A DNA stretch of 64,000 nt. It comes from Marinomonas piezotolerans (GTDB lineage Bacteria; Pseudomonadota; Gammaproteobacteria; Pseudomonadales; Marinomonadaceae). The notes below the pieces were generated by a model, which was not told the DNA's origin, ran no database searches, and saw only the letters and a program-made list of their open reading frames with translations. The stretch is from positions 434,001-498,000 of the forward strand of contig NZ_QKRA01000002.1 in assembly GCF_003362755.1 (NCBI RefSeq), in the 5' to 3' direction. Made by a program: the position numbers and the translations under genes. Of the stretch, positions 43,712-51,390 are shown piece after piece. Each line of letters starts with the position of its first letter. Positions within the stretch are counted from its first letter, which is position 1.

Positions 43712-44233
43712 ATGAATTTATGTCTGTGCGGTAAAGCTCTGGATTGGCTATATAGGGTATCTGGTGCTTTGGCTGCGTTATGTTTAATAGGAATGACGCT
43801 GTGCGTTATATCAAGCATCGTTAGTCGGTTGCTTGGGTTGTATGTGCCAGGAACGACAGAAATTGCTGGATATCTTATGGCTGCGGCAAACTGTCTCGCC
43901 CTTGCGTATACATTTAGGGGTAAGGCCCACATTCAAGTAACACTTTTTATTGAGAAAATGGCAGTTAAAAATCAGCGCTTCTTTGCTTTTTTTTCATTGT
44001 TTATCACTGCAATTGTGACGATCTACTTAGCTTACTACATGTCTAGGCTCGCATATTTTTCTTGGGATTTTCATGAGGTTAGCGATGGATCGATAGCGTT
44101 TCCTCTTTGGATTCCTCAAAGTATTGTGGCACTAGGAACCATTTTTTTTGCAATCAGTGTCGTCCACTCCTTGTTTGATTTAAACCAGTTTAGTAAAGAA
44201 GCCGATGCGTCAGCGTCAGGAGACGTGCTATGA
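43712..44233 (+). CDS. TRAP transporter small membrane subunit (DctQ family)
   Basis: A 173-residue protein with four hydrophobic helices (about 15-37, 45-65, 88-110, 130-152), the usual TRAP small subunit layout. It overlaps the large subunit gene by four bases (ATGA). CAGGA lies about seven bases before the ATG. Confidence 0.85.
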   Translation: MNLCLCGKALDWLYRVSGALAALCLIGMTLCVISSIVSRLLGLYVPGTTEIAGYLMAAANCLALAYTFRGKAHIQVTLFIEKMAVKNQRFFAFFSLFITAIVTIYLAYYMSRLAYFSWDFHEVSDGSIAFPLWIPQSIVALGTIFFAISVVHSLFDLNQFSKEADASASGDVL

Positions 44234-45525
44234 ATGAGATCTTGTTAGCACTGTCTTTATTAGTTGTGCTGTTTTTTCTATTGGGGTCTGGCGTATGGGT
44301 TGGTGCTAGCCTTATTGGGTGCGCTATTGTCGGAATGGAGTTGTTTACTAACCGCCCGACGGGTGACGCGATGGCGATTACGATTTGGGGGTCAATATCA
44401 ACCTGGACCTTGACGTCGCTTCCTTTGTTTATTTGGATGGGAGAAATTCTATTCAGAACGAAATTATCTGAAACGCTATTTCGAGGTCTAACGCCTTGGA
44501 TGTATCGTCTTCCAGGTGGGTTATTGCATGTGAACATCACGGGTTCCGCCGTATTTGCCGCCATATCTGGGTCGTCTGCTGCGACCGTTGCTACCGTCGG
44601 TAAAATGTCGATCCCTGAGCTTAAAAAACGTCAATATTCTGACCGAATGATAGTCGGAACGCTGGCTGGAGCTGGGACATTAGGCCTATTGATACCGCCT
44701 TCAGTCTCTCTGATTATTTATGCGGTAACGGTTAATGAGTCGATCGCTAAACTGTTCATGGCAGGCGTTTTGCCAGGGCTTATGTTGGCGGGTTTGTTTA
44801 TGGGCTATGTGATGGTGATATCATTTATTCGCAAGTCTGGAGACACGGATGACCTGTCATTTACATTCGCCGATAAACTTAAAGCTCTAATGAGTTTAAG
44901 CCCCATTATCGCTCTGATTATTGGTGTTATTGGGTCGATTTATACCGGTGTTGCGACCGCAACAGAAGCGGCTGTGCTTGGGGTTGTCGGGTCATTGCTC
45001 ATCGCTATTTATCATAAAAGCCTAACTTGGATCAGTTTTAGGGATTCTTTAATGGGAGCCGTGAAGACTTCCAGTATGATCGCATTCATTTTGATGGGGG
45101 CACACTTCCTATCGCTTGCAATGGGGTTTACTGGTTTGCCTCGTCATTTAGCTGAATTTATTGGTGGACTAGATTTATCACCGCTTATGTTGATCGTATG
45201 CTTAACCATCTTCTACATCATATTAGGGTGTTTTTTAGATGGGTTGTCTTCTATTGTGTTGACCATGGCCGTGATAGAGCCTTTGGTTCGCCAAGCTGGC
45301 TTCGACATGATTTGGTTTGGTATCTACCTAATGATTGTTGTAGAGATGGCGCAGATTACTCCACCAGTTGGATTTAATTTGTTTGTATTGCAATCAATGA
45401 CGGGTCATAACATGGCATTTATTGCTCGAGCAGCATTTCCTATGTTTTTGTTAATGATCTTAGCCGTCTTTATATTGGTTTGGTTTCCTGAAATCGCGAC
45501 ATATTTACCACAAGCCATGAGATAG
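44230..45525 (+). CDS. TRAP transporter large membrane subunit (DctM family)
   Basis: A 431-residue DctM-type channel protein with about 12 helices. Typical family segments are GSVFAAISGSSAATVATVGK-like (here GSAVFAAISGSSAATVATVG) and GTLAGAGTLGLLIPPSVSLIIY, and ITPPVGFNLFVLQ near the end. It completes a P-Q-M TRAP operon that uses a sodium gradient. Confidence 0.9.
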   Translation: MNEILLALSLLVVLFFLLGSGVWVGASLIGCAIVGMELFTNRPTGDAMAITIWGSISTWTLTSLPLFIWMGEILFRTKLSETLFRGLTPWMYRLPGGLLHVNITGSAVFAAISGSSAATVATVGKMSIPELKKRQYSDRMIVGTLAGAGTLGLLIPPSVSLIIYAVTVNESIAKLFMAGVLPGLMLAGLFMGYVMVISFIRKSGDTDDLSFTFADKLKALMSLSPIIALIIGVIGSIYTGVATATEAAVLGVVGSLLIAIYHKSLTWISFRDSLMGAVKTSSMIAFILMGAHFLSLAMGFTGLPRHLAEFIGGLDLSPLMLIVCLTIFYIILGCFLDGLSSIVLTMAVIEPLVRQAGFDMIWFGIYLMIVVEMAQITPPVGFNLFVLQSMTGHNMAFIARAAFPMFLLMILAVFILVWFPEIATYLPQAMR

Positions 45526-45543
45526 AAAAAAACCAGTAATCAA

Positions 45544-45592
45544 CAGGGTTATAGAGGTTATATCTATAACCCTGCCTATTAATTTAATAGGC
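45544..45592. terminator. Two adjacent perfect hairpins between convergent genes
   Basis: CAGGGTTATAGA pairs with TCTATAACCCTG (45544-45574), then GCCTATTAA pairs with TTAATAGGC around one T (45574-45592). They share a base and lie between the dctM stop and the racemase stop. Probable bidirectional terminator; a T-rich stretch follows on the plus side. Confidence 0.65.
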
Positions 45593-45629
45593 TCGATTTT
45601 ATAATAAGAGATTTAATTTTAAATTAATA

Positions 45630-46322
45630 TTATTGATGTGAGTTTTTGAACCAGTTTATAGCTTGAATAACATCAAATACTGGTAGGTTTGTAGCCTTTT
45701 TAATAGCATCAATGTAGGGTGAAAGATTTGTACACTCTAATACTATAATTTTTATGTCTTTATTGTTTTTTATTAGATTCAAAGAAGATTCTACAACTTC
45801 ATTTTTTGCAGTATCAACGTCGAAATCAAGGTGATCATTTTTTATGGCTTTATAAAGCACACTGTCTTTTGAGATGTCGCTTATTATAATGTCATCTGAA
45901 TAATGGCCGCCAAAATGTCTGTTGTTTAATTGTTTTGCGTCAAAAGTGAGAACCCCAATTTTGTCCTCTTTTTTATTAAGAAATGTACGAGCAAAAGGGA
46001 TGGTAAGTAGTGAGCTGGTTAAAATAGGTACGTGCGTTAGGGATTTAAGTTCATCTTGCATTTCACCAAGAAATCCACAGCTGGTGGTTATCAAGTCAAC
46101 TTTTTGATTTTCAAGGTTTTTGATTGATTTCAAAATGTCGTTCTTAACACTTTCTGAGACGCCATCTCGGGTGATGATTGCACTGACTGCTGCGGACTCT
46201 ACTCGCTCATAATGAACAGGAAAGGGAAATGTTTTTGCGTTACCGATATCACCCAAAATTCTAGGGAAATTTGTATTAAGCATAATAACGCCAACGGAAA
46301 ATTCTTTTTCTTCGGTGGACAT
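45630..46322 (-). CDS. Asp/Glu/hydantoin racemase family protein
   Basis: A 230-residue protein of the Asp/Glu racemase superfamily. Two conserved cysteines are in the usual places: ITTSCGFLG (C82) and VLECTNLSPY (C197), the acid/base pair for racemisation. The gene is clearly AT-richer than the rest of the window, for example very low GC at 45720-45780, which suggests acquisition by transfer. AAGGAT lies before the ATG. It may convert D- and L- forms of the substrate handled by the FAD enzyme, divergent at 46363. Confidence 0.8.
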   Translation of the reverse strand: MSTEEKEFSVGVIMLNTNFPRILGDIGNAKTFPFPVHYERVESAAVSAIITRDGVSESVKNDILKSIKNLENQKVDLITTSCGFLGEMQDELKSLTHVPILTSSLLTIPFARTFLNKKEDKIGVLTFDAKQLNNRHFGGHYSDDIIISDISKDSVLYKAIKNDHLDFDVDTAKNEVVESSLNLIKNNKDIKIIVLECTNLSPYIDAIKKATNLPVFDVIQAINWFKNSHQ

Positions 46323-46362
46323 GTTTTATCCTTTTTTAGTGAAAATTTTTGTGAGGTTTTAA

Positions 46363-47601
46363 GTGCAAGAGGTTTATGTTTTAGGCTCCGGTATTGTTGG
46401 AGTTAGCTGTGGCTTAAGCTTAATAGAAAAAGGTTTTGATGTCACCTTGGTTGATAAGTCAGACAAGGTAAAAGAAACGTCTTATGGTAATGCGGGTGTT
46501 ATTGCTAGAAGCTCGGCATATGTAATTAATAACAAAAATTTAATTCCTAATTTAAAGGGGTATATATTTAATAAGAGCCCAAGTGTCAGGATTGGATATC
46601 ATTACCTCGCTAAAAATATTGGTTGGGCAACACAATTTTTATGGCAATCCTTTGAAAAGCGCTCAGAGATTAATATGACGCACCTAGATGGTCTAATATC
46701 AGTAGCGTTAAATGAACATAAAAAGTGGCTCATGAAGGCAGGTGAAATGTCTCGGCTAAGGGAAACTGGTTGGCTGAAATTGTTTCGCAGTCAAAACGCC
46801 GATATTGCAACTCAATATGAGCAATCAATTTATCGTCGCTTTGGCATCGATTATGAGTGCCTTGATCGAGACGCCATTATGGCGCTGGAGCCAGGTTTGA
46901 AGCCAATTTATAACAGCGGTCTTTATATTAAAGATACAGCATCGGTTGACCACCCTGGGGAGGTCACGCAAGCTTACATTGACCTTTTCATATCTCTTGG
47001 AGGCAAGGTTATTAGGGATTCGATTTCACGGTTGTCCCATAGTCCAGATGGTGGTTATATCTTGCATGGACAAACCGATTACTCTGCGCCACAACTCGTG
47101 CTAGCAGCGGGCCCTTGGTCCAATGATTTACTCGGAACAATAGCAAAGCCTTTGCCTATGTGCTTTGAACGTGGATACCATGAGCGTTACGAAATCCCCG
47201 AGGGAAAGCAAGTTACTCGTCCTATTTATGATGTGGAGCGGGGTTTTGTCGTAACTCCCACAACAAAAGGCTATCGTTTAAGCTCGGGTTCTGAGTTAAA
47301 AGATAAGAATGCTCCTTGGTCACCTGATCAATTGCGAAGCATCTCCAAGCCCGCTCATGAAGCGGTTAACTTTGGGCCGGTTATCAAGGATTCTTTATGG
47401 GCAGGTTGCCGCCCAACATTGCCGGACTCACTCCCAGCTATCGGTGCTTACCCTGGAAAATTAGGGTTATGGTTGGCTTTTGGTCATCAACATGTTGGCT
47501 TCAGTACCGGACCAGCAACAGGGCGTTTGATTGCAGAGATGATCGCCAGCGAAACGACTTTCATTGACGCTCAGCCTTTCCAACCATCTCGTTTTTTTTG
47601 A
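46363..47601 (+). CDS. DadA-like FAD-dependent amino-acid oxidoreductase
   Basis: A 412-residue DAO-family protein with the N-terminal FAD loop VLGSGIVGVSCGLSLIEKG and a C-terminal FAD-binding region (WAGCRPTLPDSLPAIG, GHQHVGFSTGP), as in D-amino acid dehydrogenase DadA. It would oxidise an amino acid to a 2-oxo acid and pass electrons to the membrane chain. The start is GTG 46363 with GAGG upstream. AT content is high for the first 300 bases. It is followed eight bases later by a membrane protein gene. Confidence 0.85.
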   Translation: MQEVYVLGSGIVGVSCGLSLIEKGFDVTLVDKSDKVKETSYGNAGVIARSSAYVINNKNLIPNLKGYIFNKSPSVRIGYHYLAKNIGWATQFLWQSFEKRSEINMTHLDGLISVALNEHKKWLMKAGEMSRLRETGWLKLFRSQNADIATQYEQSIYRRFGIDYECLDRDAIMALEPGLKPIYNSGLYIKDTASVDHPGEVTQAYIDLFISLGGKVIRDSISRLSHSPDGGYILHGQTDYSAPQLVLAAGPWSNDLLGTIAKPLPMCFERGYHERYEIPEGKQVTRPIYDVERGFVVTPTTKGYRLSSGSELKDKNAPWSPDQLRSISKPAHEAVNFGPVIKDSLWAGCRPTLPDSLPAIGAYPGKLGLWLAFGHQHVGFSTGPATGRLIAEMIASETTFIDAQPFQPSRFF

Positions 47602-47609
47602 GGTAAGCA

Positions 47610-48932
47610 ATGCAACGTGCACTGGGTTTAACATGGGATTACTTTAAATCGAATACCGGCTATGGAGTGGCGTTAGGTTGTGTGCTTTATCTGTTGGCGT
47701 TGGTCCCGTATATGAGTGGCTTGCTGGTGCTCGCCAGTGTTGTGTACTGGGCGGTTTTCATTTCTTCATGGAGGCGGTTAAATCGTCGTAACAAGCGCCA
47801 GATTATCGGTCTCTTAGCGATAGGCATGGCTGCGCTGATGCTTGCGATGCTAAATTCTGTTGCGATTCCTGTGTTGTCGCTATTGCAAGGCAATCTTCCG
47901 ATCGTAGCGATGTTAACAGGCGTGTCTTTGCTCGGCTTGCTGCCAGATACAACAAAACCTAAGTCACCTATCCTTGGGGTGAAAGGGGTTATTAGCACTT
48001 GGTACAGTATTCAATTGTTGAGCTCAGTGATCAATATGTCGGCGCTGTTTGTCGTCGGCGATAAGCTACAACGTCAATCGAGTGAGCTCAGTCTACCGCA
48101 ATATTCTGTTATGATCCGTGCGCTGTCGAGTACGGCGCTGCTGTCCCCATTTTTTGCTTCCATGGCGGTCGCACTGTCTGTTGCGCCAGAAGCTGAATTC
48201 CACCAATTGGCGACGATTGGCTTGCCTGTTGCTCTGCTAGCCTGTGGCGTGTCAATCTGGGAGTTTAAACGAAAACAGATACTGACAAGTTTTTCCGGCT
48301 TTCCATTAGCGCTTAGCTCGTTAATATTTCCCGTTTTTTTGGCGCTACTGGTATTGGTTTTTCACTATATTCTAATGCCTGATTTAGCGATTTTGGCGAT
48401 TGTTACCTTACTCAGCCCATTAGCCGTGGTGGTCGTGCTCTTTATCACGGGTGGACCTCGTCATACGAAGCAGCGTTTACGCGACCATGCTCAGATACGA
48501 CTGTCTAACATGGGAAATGAGGTGTCACTGTTCTTGGCAGCAGGGTTCTTAACGACGACAGTGAGTTTGGCACTTAAAGGTGTGTTAGGTGAGGGCTGGT
48601 CGTTGTTTGATCAGTTTGGGTTTGTGGAGGCGTATGTTTGCTACTTGGCAATATGCGCGACAGCCATAGTCGGGTTACACCCCATCATTGGTATTTCCAT
48701 GATGAGCTCAATGGTCCCCGCTCACGCTGCAGACAATACTTTACTGGCATTTGTCTGCTTGTGTGCTTGGGCAGTGGGGACCGCAGTGGGACCATTGTCG
48801 GGCATCAATCTTTCCGTCTCGGGGAAATACGGTGTAGACAATATCTTAATTGCCCGATTCAATTGGTTTTATGGTGCCATCATGTCTCTCTTCGTTGGCG
48901 TCGCGATGTTTGTTTTTTCTTGGATGCTGTAG
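47610..48932 (+). CDS. Unrecognised polytopic membrane protein, possible transporter
   Basis: A 440-residue protein with about 12 hydrophobic helices that I cannot place in a family. The stretch NMGNEVSLFLAAGFLTTT followed later by GLHPIIGISMMSSM is reminiscent of ion-transporter superfamily proteins, but this is only a resemblance. Start ATG 47610 lies eight bases after the FAD enzyme stop, so the two are very probably cotranscribed and functionally tied. Confidence 0.6.
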   Translation: MQRALGLTWDYFKSNTGYGVALGCVLYLLALVPYMSGLLVLASVVYWAVFISSWRRLNRRNKRQIIGLLAIGMAALMLAMLNSVAIPVLSLLQGNLPIVAMLTGVSLLGLLPDTTKPKSPILGVKGVISTWYSIQLLSSVINMSALFVVGDKLQRQSSELSLPQYSVMIRALSSTALLSPFFASMAVALSVAPEAEFHQLATIGLPVALLACGVSIWEFKRKQILTSFSGFPLALSSLIFPVFLALLVLVFHYILMPDLAILAIVTLLSPLAVVVVLFITGGPRHTKQRLRDHAQIRLSNMGNEVSLFLAAGFLTTTVSLALKGVLGEGWSLFDQFGFVEAYVCYLAICATAIVGLHPIIGISMMSSMVPAHAADNTLLAFVCLCAWAVGTAVGPLSGINLSVSGKYGVDNILIARFNWFYGAIMSLFVGVAMFVFSWML

Positions 48933-48957
48933 CACTGGGCAGCCGCCTAGAGGCGCG

Positions 48958-51105
48958 CTAGGAGCGACGCCATGTGTGATATTTTTCCAATATGCGCAGT
49001 GCGAACTCTGGAGCATGTGCCTTTTTCCACTCACCCGCCGCGTATTTGTTGGCTTCGGCCCAAGTTGGGTAGGCGTGAATGGTGCCAAGCACCTTATTCA
49101 GACCTAAGTTGTGCTTCATTGCCAACACGAATTCAGGCAGCATTTCGCCCGCATTTTCTGACACGATGGTCACACCTAATATGCGATCTTTCTTCGGTGT
49201 CGTCAGAATCTTGACGACACCATCGGCACTGCTTTCTGCAATGGCTCGATCGAGGTCAGATATGTCGTATTCGACCACTTCATATTCTATATTTTGCGCT
49301 GTCGCTTCTCGCTCATTTAGACCGACACGTGCGACCTGTGGTTCTACAAATGTGACCGCAGGAATGACGCGATAGTCGGCTTTAAAGCGTTTGAGGTGCC
49401 CAAAGAGTGCGTTAACGCTCGCGTACCAAGCCTGATGCGCTGCAACGTGAGTCAGTTGGTAAGGCCCAGCCACATCGCCTGCGGCGAAGATGTTCGGTAA
49501 CAGCGTTTCTAAGTAGTCGTTTGTTTCTATGGTCCGGTTGGTTTCGATACCAAGCTCTTCTAAGCCAAAGCCTTTTAGCCTAGCCGCACGACCCAGAGCA
49601 ACGATGACATAGTCAAACTCCAGCGAATGCGTCTCGTCGTGCTGTGTAACGCGAGCCGTTGGTTGGTTGCCATCGTTGGCGAAGGCAACGACTTCGCTGT
49701 GTAACCTTACATCAATGCCTTCGCTGGTAAGCCGTTTCGTGACGCGATCACCGATATCTCGATCCTCACGACCGAGTAGCTGCTCACCACGTTCTACTAA
49801 TGTGACCTGACTACCGAGACGGTTAAACGCCTGAGCCAGCTCACAGCCGATCGGGCCGCCGCCCATCACCAAAAGGTTTTTCGGTGGCGTGTCTAACTCC
49901 GCAAAGGTATGCCAGAGGGTGTCGCTGGTGACATGAGGTACGTCTTGGATACCCTCAATCTCAGGCACAAATGGGCTGGCCCCGGTCGCAATGATGATGC
50001 TGCGTGTTGTGAGGCGCTCCGTGTCGCCATTGTCTTGCGTCAACTCTACCGTCCAAGGGTCAATCATTTTGGCATGTCCTTGACGTACATCGACACCGAA
50101 GCCGCTATAACGCTCGACACTGTCATGCGGTTCAATGTCCGCAATCACCTTTTGAATTCGAGCCATGACTTTCTTGAACGAGAAAGTGGCTGTTTGTGCA
50201 TCAAGTCCGTACTTTTCGGCATCCTTCATTTGCGCGGCAACGTGGGCGCTTTTTATCAAGGCTTTACTTGGAACACAGCCGTAGTTAAGGCAATCGCCCC
50301 CCATTTTATGTTGCTCGATGAGCGTTACTTTTGCTTTAACGGTTGCCGCTATGTAAGCGCTTACTAATCCTGCTGCCCCTGCTCCAATAACAATCAGATT
50401 GCGATCATAGTGCTTAGGTCGAGTGTATTGCTGATATACACGGCGAGCTTTGATGACGTTAAGAATAGTTTTAGCAACCCAAGGGAAAATCCCTAATAAT
50501 ACGAACGACAGTAACAAGCTCGGTGACAGGATTCCTTGAAGGCTGTCCAATTGTGCTAGTTGTGTCCCTGCGTTAACGTACACCGCCGTACCAATGAACA
50601 TGCCCACTTGGCTAACCCAGTAGAACGTCCATGTTTTGATGGGCGTTAGTCCCATCAATAAGTTGATTAAGAAAAACGGAAAAACTGGCACCAATCTAAG
50701 CGTAAAGAGATAGAAGCCGCCATCGCGTTTCACACCTTCGTTAATGGTTTCGAGGCGCTGACTGAACCGTGTTTGAACCCAATCTTGAAATAGAAAGCGA
50801 GAGAATAAAAAGGCGAGTGTTGCGCCCAGCGTGCTGGCAAATGAAATAAGCACGAGCCCCCAAGCCAAGCCAAACAGTGCGCCGCCAGCAAGCGTAAGAA
50901 CCGCCGCGCCCGGTAAAGAGAGGGCGGTCACTAGGACATAGATGGTAAAGAACGCCAAGGACACTAATAACGGTGATGCATCACGCCATTGTTGGAATTG
51001 GTCTAAGTTCGCTTTGATCGATTCTAACGTTAGCAGATGATGAAATTGGGTCAGCGCGACGGCTCCGAGTGCAATTATGATCAGTGCTACAAGAGCCTTT
51101 TTCAT
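48958..51105 (-). CDS. TVP38/VTT membrane domain fused to FAD pyridine-nucleotide-disulfide reductase
   Basis: A 715-residue fusion. Residues about 1-225 are a TVP38/TMEM64 (VTT, SNARE-associated) membrane domain with several helices and the GAALFGLAWG-type loop. From about 235 it is a mercuric-reductase/lipoamide-dehydrogenase-like enzyme: FAD loop GAGAAG (241-246), redox-active CLNYGC (272-277), NAD(P) loop GGGPIGCE and AAGDVAGPYQLTHVA. It lacks the extra Cys pair of MerA's tail. Substrate is unknown; a quinone- or thiol-linked role at the membrane is possible. Confidence 0.85.
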   Translation of the reverse strand: MKKALVALIIIALGAVALTQFHHLLTLESIKANLDQFQQWRDASPLLVSLAFFTIYVLVTALSLPGAAVLTLAGGALFGLAWGLVLISFASTLGATLAFLFSRFLFQDWVQTRFSQRLETINEGVKRDGGFYLFTLRLVPVFPFFLINLLMGLTPIKTWTFYWVSQVGMFIGTAVYVNAGTQLAQLDSLQGILSPSLLLSFVLLGIFPWVAKTILNVIKARRVYQQYTRPKHYDRNLIVIGAGAAGLVSAYIAATVKAKVTLIEQHKMGGDCLNYGCVPSKALIKSAHVAAQMKDAEKYGLDAQTATFSFKKVMARIQKVIADIEPHDSVERYSGFGVDVRQGHAKMIDPWTVELTQDNGDTERLTTRSIIIATGASPFVPEIEGIQDVPHVTSDTLWHTFAELDTPPKNLLVMGGGPIGCELAQAFNRLGSQVTLVERGEQLLGREDRDIGDRVTKRLTSEGIDVRLHSEVVAFANDGNQPTARVTQHDETHSLEFDYVIVALGRAARLKGFGLEELGIETNRTIETNDYLETLLPNIFAAGDVAGPYQLTHVAAHQAWYASVNALFGHLKRFKADYRVIPAVTFVEPQVARVGLNEREATAQNIEYEVVEYDISDLDRAIAESSADGVVKILTTPKKDRILGVTIVSENAGEMLPEFVLAMKHNLGLNKVLGTIHAYPTWAEANKYAAGEWKKAHAPEFALRILEKYHTWRRS

Positions 51106-51390
51106 TGTGTATCCTCTGTGGCAGATTGAAGGTTTAAATGGAAATACGTTATCGAGTTAGCATTAGACGTCTAATAAAGGATGTTCTTACACTATATCTG
51201 TTGTAGCGATTTAAATCGTTATAGATCGACGATCCCTACCAATCAGCGAACGATAGGGACCATTCTATGCACGTTTCGTTCTAATTATAAACAATAAGGA
51301 AGTTGCGACGTTTTTCTTTACCGTCGTATTAAATACTTTCTACTCTAAACATATTGATTACGTATCGTCTTTACAGGGAATCCCTTCACT

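Noticed and set aside
40039-48932. Whole island treated as a genomic island with integrase or repeats
   Set aside because: No integrase, tRNA or flanking repeats; only one AT-rich patch is unusual.
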